This document shows positions 57,677 to 64,000 of a DNA stretch of 64,000 nt, piece by piece; position 1 is the first letter of the stretch, and every line of letters begins with the position of its first letter. Made by a program: the position numbers and the translations under genes. The notes beneath the pieces are model-generated. The model was not told the origin of the DNA. It saw only the letters and a program-made list of their open reading frames with translations, and searched no databases. The stretch lies in the NCBI RefSeq assembly GCF_001659605.2, contig NC_035172.2, forward strand, positions 18,105,051-18,169,050, given 5' to 3'. This stretch comes from Manihot esculenta. Lineage: Eukaryota; Streptophyta; Magnoliopsida; Malpighiales; Euphorbiaceae.

Positions 57677-60013
57677 TGTAATACTCGGCTAGACTCTGGT
57701 ATCGGAATTCCTACCGTCCGGTGGAATCTCGGATGTCGGAAGCCTCTAGTGGGGTAGAAACATGTTTTCATAAAATGTTTTAAGGTATTTCATGGTTTTA
57801 AGTATGAAAATTAAATGAGTTTTTGCATGAAAAGTCTTTGGAGGAAAACCCAGGTTCGGCCGCCGAAAGTCAAGCTCGGCCGCCGAACATGCATGCGTTT
57901 TGGAGGCACGTTAGGCCCCCGAAAGCATGAGTGAGGGAAGTCCAGGTTCGGCCGCCGAAAGTCAAGTTCGGCCGCCAAACATGACATGCATGCGGAAGCA
58001 CTTTCGGCCCCCGAACGTGGCCTGGCCAGCCACCTATAAAAGGGTCCCTTAGGTCCGCACGGGCGAGCTTTTTCTCCCCCGTTGTCGGCCAAGGTGAGTC
58101 TCCGCCACCCCTCCCTCGATCTTGAGTGTTTTTCTTAGATCTTCCATGATTTTCACGGGTTTTAACTTCTGTTTTGAAGATCTGTGAGTAAAGAGCAAGT
58201 TTTGGGTACTTGGAGGTTCAAAGAGCTCAATCTCTCCATCTCCAAGCTAGGATCGCCTTTCCTCTCGTTTCTTCAAGAGGTAAGCTCGGATCCACCCTTG
58301 TTATGTGTTTTAAACAAGCTTTAAGTTGTTTTATGGATAGAGATGCATGTTTAGGCTTGTTGATAAGTTTATGGGTTTTGCTGTTTTGATGAGCAATGTA
58401 TGTTGATTTTTGTGTGTTTGAAGTGTTGTAGTTGGGGTATATGCTAGTTTGAGACCCCTAGGTATAATGTATGATATGTATGCATGTTTTAGAACAAGTT
58501 TATGCATGATTGGTGAGTTTGGAGGCAAAAATGCATAAGGGAGCCAAGTTTCTGCCCTTTGGCAGAAACCAGGTTCGGCAGCCGAAGGAGCTTTCGGCCG
58601 CCGAACATGGCTGGGGAGGCAGGCCTTTCGGCTGCCGAAGTTGCCCCCAAAAAGAGACTTTCGTCTCTGTCTGGGACTTTCGGCCGCCGAAGGTGCCGCC
58701 GAACATGCATGAGTTTCGCCTCTGTCTGGGAGTTTCGGCCGCCGAAGGTGTCGCCGAACCTACCTGACTTTCGGCTCTGGAGGGACTTTCGGCCGCCGAA
58801 CCTGCCGCCGAAAGTGCCCTGTTAAGCCATTTCTTGCATGTTTTTATGTAGTTGTTTTATGATGTTTTAGGGGGTTTTTGGGGAGTATATTAGAGTTATG
58901 TTTATGTATGTTTGGTCCCTCATTGGAGTCCACCTGTGTAGGTTCGGACCCGAGGAACCGAGGACCCCAGCAGTGAGCCAGCTGCTACAGAGTTTGTCAG
59001 AGCTAGCCAGAGGTGAATGGAATAAACCTTAAGTTTTAAAATAAATGAAATTATGAATTTTGAGCATGATACATGCATCATGAATGCCATGAGATATAGT
59101 AGGTTGTTTGCATTAGTATTCACGAATATGTTGCATTGCATTTATGATGTTGATGTGGATTGGTTATTGGATGATCCTTTAGTCCTCATATGGTATGATG
59201 ATGTTATGGCATGATATGGTATGGAAGTCCAGGTTGTACCCATTCTACGTCCCTGGCACGATGTAAGAGAAAGTCCAGGTTGTACCCATTCTACGTCCCT
59301 GGCACATTGGTATGTTATGATATGTTATGTTAAGAGAAAGACCGGTTGTACCCATTCTACGTCCCGGCACAGTTGGACTATGTAGAGGACTATTGGTGAC
59401 AATACCATCCGAGATGTGATTTGTTGTGATGTGTTGCATTTCATGATAGCATGAAATTTTAATATATGATTTCACTATTCTGCTCACTGGGCTTTGTAGC
59501 TCACCCCTCTCCCCTAACCCCAGATGTGCAGGTACAGGGTAGACCAGGAGGTTAGCCAGAGTTTTGAAGCATGTTTATGTAATAGTTAGATTGTGGACAT
59601 GACAATTGTACTATGATGTAATGTAAGAGATTACAGTATGTTATGTAATGAGGTATATTGAGGTTATAGATGTGCTTGACCCTATGAGTATTGTAATCCC
59701 TTGTTAATGCATGATCTTAGAAATTTGATAATACAGATGTTAGCCAACTCAACACATGTATATCGCCCATTGGGGCATTGATGAGATCCCACAGAGGGGT
59801 CAAGTTTATGATTATGTTTTAGTGCATGCACAGGTTGAGTTGGTGTTTGAGGAATGAATGAAAGAAAATTTTTTAATTTTTATGTATGATTGTTGATCAT
59901 GTATGGGATTGAACAGGTTTACAGGTTCTATGTCAGGCTTGCTACGGGTCCCGGCGGCCTTAAGTCGATCTGGATCCTAGCGCCGGTAGTGGTCCGATTT
60001 TCGGATCGTTACA
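57677..60013 (+). repeat. 3' LTR of element D
   Basis: Same length as the 5' LTR. It begins TGTAATACTCGG (one C-to-T change in the terminal motif); TATA box 58035-58042; ends ATCGTTACA. Confidence 0.94.
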
Positions 60014-60018
60014 GAGAA

Positions 60019-61669
60019 GATGGGTGGAACTACTTAGTGATTATGATTGTAAGATCCAGTATCATCCGGGTAAGGCAAATGTAGTAGCAGATGCTCTCAG
60101 CCGGAAATCACTTGGCAGTTTATCCCATATTACAGCAGAGAGAAGACCGGTGGTGAGGGAATTTTACAGGCTCATTAATGAAGGTTTACAGCTAGAGTTG
60201 TCTGGTACAGGTGCACTAGTAGCTCAGATGAGAGTGACACCTGTATTTCTGGAACAAGTGGCACAAAAATAGCATGAGGACTATGAGTTGGTGAAAATAG
60301 CGAGAACTGTTCAGACAGGTAAGAATGGTGAGTTTAGATTCGACAACAAAGGGATCCTCTGATACGGAAACAGATTATGTGTACCATATGACATAAGTCT
60401 GAAGGGAGACATTATGAGAGAGGCTCATAATGCTAGGTACAATATTCACCCTGGGGCCACCAAAATGTATCAGGATCTGAAGAGAGTTTATTGGTGGCCA
60501 GCTATGAAGATGGAAGCGGTTTAGTTTGTGTCCGCTTGTGAAATATGTCAGAGGGTGAAGCTAGAACATCAGAAGCCAGCTGGGATGCTCAACCAACTAC
60601 CGATTCCAAAGTGGAAATGGAAAAATATGGCAATGGATTTCGTGGTGGGATTACCAGCAACGTCCAATAGATTAGACTCTATATGGGTAATAATGGACAT
60701 ATTGACCAGATCTGCTCACTTTATCCCCGTCAAGAGTGGCTACTCTGTGGAAAAATTGACACAAGTATATGTTGAAGAGATTTTCAGGCTGCATGGGGCT
60801 CCAATTTCAATAGTGTCAGATAGGAGACTCCAATTTACCTTCAGGTTTTGGCGGAGTCTGCAGAATGCGATAGGCACAAGGTTGGACTTTAGCACTGCCT
60901 TTCATCCACAACTGACGGACAGTCAAAGAGGACCATCCAAACGATAAAAGATATGTTGAGAATGTGTGTGCTAGATTTTGGCGGTTCTTGGAAGCAACAT
61001 CTACCCTTGGTAGAGTTTGCCTACAATAACAGTTATCATGCTAGCATAGGGATGGCTCCTTATGAAGCTCTATATGGGAGGAAGTGCAGGTCATCCGTTT
61101 GTTGGGAAGAAGTAGGAGAAAGGGCCTTGGAAGGGCCAGAGTTAGTTGAAATCACCAACAGAGTAGTGCCTATCATTAGAGAGAGGATCAGAACAGCTGT
61201 GAGCAGACAAAAGAGTTATGCAGACATCCGCAGAAAGCGTGTAGTTTTTCAGGAGGGAGATATGGTGTTGCTTAAGGTGTCTCCTATGAAGAGGGTGATT
61301 CGTTTTGGGAAGAAAGGTAAACTAGCTCCAAGGTACATTGGACCCTTCGAAATTTTGTAAAAGATTGGGAATGTATCTTACAAGTTAGATTTACCTGCTT
61401 CTATGGAGAGAATCTATCCGGTTTTCCATGTTTCCATGTTGCGAAAGTTCGTGTCAGATCCGAGCAAGGTTCTTAATGAACTTGATGTAGAGATCCTAGG
61501 AGATCTCACCTATGTTGAGCAACCAGTTTGGATCGTAGACACGCAGATCAGAAAGTTGAGGAACAAGGAAATCGCGATGATGAAGGTCCTTTGGAATCAC
61601 CACAATATGGAATAGTGCACCTGGGAGACCCGGGAGTCCAAGCTCCAGCAATAACCCTATCTCTTTTAA
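60019..61669 (+). pseudogene. Element X pol fragment: end of RNase H to chromodomain-like end
   Basis: Continues the frame cut at 49975 ([19 protein letters not shown]). Stops at about 60270 (Gln to TAG), 60361 (TGA), 60523 (TAG), 61360 and 61613. Frame changes lie in the integrase core near 60910. The SDR motif now reads SDRRLQF. Inactive. Confidence 0.9.
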
Positions 61670-61719
61670 AGTAAGTATCTTATGTTTTCATGTGTGGTCT
61701 TAATGTTATGTTTGCTTGT

Positions 61720-61756
61720 TGAACATTCAGGGACAAATGTTGTTAGGGCGGAAGAA
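61720..61756 (+). other. Decayed hairpin and polypurine tract of element X
   Basis: GAACATTCA / CAAATGTTG has lost pairing at both ends of the stem, and the purine tract is interrupted (TTAGGGCGGAAGAA). This contrasts with the intact hairpins of the younger copies. Confidence 0.7.
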
Positions 61757-61768
61757 TGTAATACCCGG
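61757..61768 (+). repeat. 3' LTR of element X, first 12 bp
   Basis: TGTAATACCCGG directly after the polypurine tract. Its last five bases, CCCGG, are duplicated at 63909-63913, so the following solo LTR inserted here. Confidence 0.82.
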
Positions 61769-63908
61769 TGTAATACCCGGCTAGACTCCAGTATCGGAAT
61801 TCCTACCATCCGGTGGAATCTCGGATGTCGGAAACCTCTAGAAGGGTAAAAGCATGTTTTTATAAAATGCAGAAAGAAATTGAGTTTTGAATGAAAATAA
61901 CCATAGAGGGAAATCCAGGTTCGGCTGCCGAACATGCATAAGTTTCGGAGTCACCTTTGGCTTCCGAAGAAAGCCTGGCCAGCCACCTATAAGAAGCCCC
62001 ATGGCCGAAAATGGGCGAGTTTTCCTCCCCATTTCCGGCCAGAGGTGAGTCCATGCCCTCCTATGGTTGGTTTTGATGATTTTCCTCAAATCTTTCAAGT
62101 TTTAACAAGTGTTTACTTGGTTTTTGAAGTTTTTGGAACTAAGATCAAGTTGTGGAGCTTGGAGACCCAAGGAGCTAGATTTCTCCTACCTCCAAGTTAA
62201 GGATCGTTTCTCCTCTCGATCTTCAAGAGGTAAGCTTAGATCCTACCCTTCTTGAATGTTTTAAGCAAGTTTTATGATGGTTTAGGGGGTAGAAATGCAT
62301 GTTGGGGTTGGTTGGTTGTTGATAGGATTTATGTTGAGTTTGTGGTTAATGTATGTTATATGTGTTGTTGTTGGGGTTTAGGATAGTTTGAGACCCTTAT
62401 ATGTTTGTTTGCATGTGTATGCATGTTGTAGAATAGCTAAATGCATGATTGGAAAAGTTTGGGAGGCAATGTACATAGAATGGCTGAGTTCTGCCACTTT
62501 GGGAGAACTCAGGTTCGGCAACCGAAGGCACTTTCGGCCGCCGAACCTGCCTGCGGAGGCAAGCTTTTGGCTGCCGAACCCTGCCCCCGAAAGTTGGACT
62601 TTCGGCTCTGGAGGGCAGTTTCGGCCGCCGAACCTGCCGCCGAACATGCATGACTTTCGGATCTGGAGGGAAATTTCGGCCGCCGAAGGTGCCGCTGAAG
62701 GTGCATGACTTTCGGATCTGGAGGAGGGTTCGGCCGCCGAAGGTGCCCTGTCCAGCCTTCCTTTGCCTGTTTTGCATGGATGTTTTGAGGTATTTTAGGG
62801 GGTTTTTGGGGAGTTGTTTAGAGTTATGTTAGTGTATGTTTGGCACCTCATTCGAGTCCTTCTGTGTAGGATCGGACCCGAGGAACCGAGGAGCCCAGCA
62901 GTGAGTCAGTTGCTACAGAGTAGATTAGAGTCAGCCAGAGGTGAGTAGAACTGAACTATGTTTAAAATAATGAAAGTTTTTAGCATGTTTCATGCATCAT
63001 GAATGCCATGTATATATTAGGTTGTGTTGCATTAGAATTCACGAATATGATACATTGCATAAATTGCTGTTCATGTGGATGGATTTTGGATGAACCCTTA
63101 GCCCTCAATATGTCTGATGTTTAATGAAAGTCCAAGACTGCCCATGTCCACACGTCCTGGCATCTATTTATGTATGATGATTAATGAAAGTCCAGGGCTG
63201 CCCATGTCCACGCGTCTTGGCATTATGTGATGATTATAGAAGTCCTGCGGAGCTCCGTCGAGGGCCGGGCACATTGGATTGAGAGGGTTATTGGTGACAA
63301 GTCCATCCTTGATGTGAATTGTATGTGCTATGATGCATTCCATGAAAGCATGATTTATGATAATATTTTATGGTTCTGCTCACTGGGCTTTTTAGCTCAC
63401 CCCATTCCCTTAACCCCTAGGTTTGCAGGTACGACGCAGTCCGGGAAGTCAGCTAGAGTAGGAAGGTATTATGTATGTAATAGTTAGTAGTGGACATGAG
63501 AAAGAATATGATGTGATGAATAGTATTGAACAGTCATGTAATGTGATGATGTTTATTGAGGTTTAGAGTTGTGCTTGACCCTAGTATGTATGGTTAATCC
63601 CTTTTTATATACATGATCTATGTAATGTGTTAATGATGTTTTATGTAAACCAAGCTTAATGCATGATATGTTATCCCATTGGAGCATTTGATGAGGGCTC
63701 CAGTGTGAGGTTTATATTTATGATTATGAGTATGCACAGGTTAAGCTTGGTAAAGGAAAGAAAAAGTTTATTGTTCTATGTATATGTATGATCATGTATG
63801 GGATTTAACAGATATACAGGATGTATGTTAGGCTTGCTACGGGTCCCGGCGACCTTAAGTTGATCTGGATCCTAGCGCCGGTAGCGGTCCGAATTCCGGG
63901 TCGTTACA
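61769..63908 (+). mobile_element. Solo LTR (2140 bp) inserted in element X 3' LTR
   Basis: Starts TGTAATACCCGG and ends GTCGTTACA; flanked by CCCGG at 61764-61768 and 63909-63913. TATA box-like TATAAGAA at 61988-61995. Palindrome arrays at about 61918-61970 and 62513-62745. Two tandem units GGGCTGCCCATGTCCACGCGTC-like at about 63125-63225. No internal region. Confidence 0.85.
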
Positions 63909-64000
63909 CCCGGCTAGACTTCAGCTTCGAAATTATAACCTTCCGACGGAATTTCCGTTGGAATCTGGAATTTCGGATGTCGGAACCTCTTAGAAAGGTA
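63909..64000 (+). repeat. 3' LTR of element X, resumed, runs off the window
   Basis: CCCGGCTAGAC... continues the LTR begun at 61757 and reads like the 5' LTR at 39515 (GACGGAAT, CCGTTGGAATCT, GGATGTCGGAACCTCTTAGAA). Confidence 0.8.

Larger units (their letters stand above)
49976..60013 (+). mobile_element. Element D: full-length Ty3/gypsy chromovirus (10038 bp) with open gag-pol
   Basis: LTRs 49976-52312 and 57677-60013 (2337 bp each), primer site 52316-52328, gag-pol 52589-57568, hairpin and polypurine tract 57640-57676. Target duplication GAGAA on both sides. By eye the LTRs differ at about 20 sites (about 0.9 percent), mostly C/T or G/A. Older than B, younger than A. Confidence 0.95.
39515..64000 (+). 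mobile_element. Element X: old Ty3/gypsy chromovirus, heavily interrupted, continues past window
   Basis: The left end is LTR 39515 on; CATAC at 39510-39514 is the expected left target duplication. RNase H to integrase of X are at 49584-49975 and 60019-61669. Its 3' LTR starts at 61757 and resumes at 63909. The first bases of the 5' and 3' LTRs share variants (GACGGAAT, GGATGTCGGAACCTCTTAGAA) that differ from neighbouring copies, which supports pairing them. X holds a foreign solo LTR, element C, a copia LTR, element D and a solo LTR. Its own 5' internal half is deleted. Confidence 0.65.

Noticed and set aside
61757..61780. Duplicated TGTAATACCCGG as polymerase slippage or a two-LTR circle junction
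   Set aside because: CCCGG flanks the intervening LTR on both sides and the outer LTR resumes at 63909, so it is an ordinary insertion with a 5-bp duplication.
1..64000. tRNA, rRNA or microRNA genes
   Set aside because: Only tRNA-complementary primer sites and a SINE with weak A/B boxes were seen; no full cloverleaf or rRNA segment could be recognised.

Overview
This is plant nuclear DNA from a dicot. It holds one spliced peroxisomal beta-oxidation gene (acyl-CoA oxidase 3 type, 13 exons with GT-AG introns) between two thick layers of nested LTR retrotransposons. The species cannot be fixed from sequence alone; the repeats and the protein would fit a Euphorbiaceae genome such as cassava, which is a low-confidence impression.

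Left block (1-26375). An old Ty3/gypsy chromovirus (element Z, 5' end outside the window) has been hit twice in its integrase region: by a minus-strand solo LTR (459-2770, target-site duplication GTATT) and by a full element A (2837-22778, duplication CAGAG). The 3' LTR of A was in turn hit by a young full-length element B (11774-21750, duplication GAGTC). B keeps one uninterrupted 1661-aa gag-pol frame and nearly identical LTRs. A has stops and a frameshift. Z is more decayed. LTR divergence (about 4 differences in B, about 40 in A, by eye) agrees with the nesting order.

Middle (26376-39514). AT-rich, low-copy-looking DNA contains a degenerate 76-bp minisatellite, a broken DUF4283/LINE-ORF1-like fragment, a foldback MITE-like inverted repeat, a 714-bp hAT-like MITE with an 8-bp duplication, the ACX3 gene (31227-36919, with an Au-like SINE in intron 7), a 60-bp minisatellite, and a degenerate plant-mobile-domain (MAIN-like) coding remnant on the minus strand.

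Right block (39515-64000). A second old chromovirus, X, entered the plant-mobile-domain remnant. It now carries an unrelated 1.9-kb solo LTR in its 5' LTR (duplication TTTCT), a fused and decayed second chromovirus C, a copia-type LTR on the minus strand, a full-length element D (49976-60013, duplication GAGAA) with an uninterrupted 1659-aa gag-pol, and a solo LTR (61769-63908, duplication CCCGG) inserted 12 bp into X's 3' LTR.

All Ty3/gypsy copies are one family: LTRs of 2.1-2.4 kb starting TGTAATACCCGG and ending GTCGTTACA, an initiator-Met-tRNA primer site, a gag with a CCHC knuckle, PR-RT-RNaseH-INT order, and a chromodomain-like C terminus (Tekay-like). Shared non-coding features are the most interesting part of the window. 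They are arrays of the palindrome TTCGGCCGCCGAA around the TATA box, a conserved hairpin next to the polypurine tract, subfamily-specific tandem hairpin units in R/U5, and splice-site-like sequences that would remove the primer-binding site and join the R-region leader to within 8 nt of the gag start codon.
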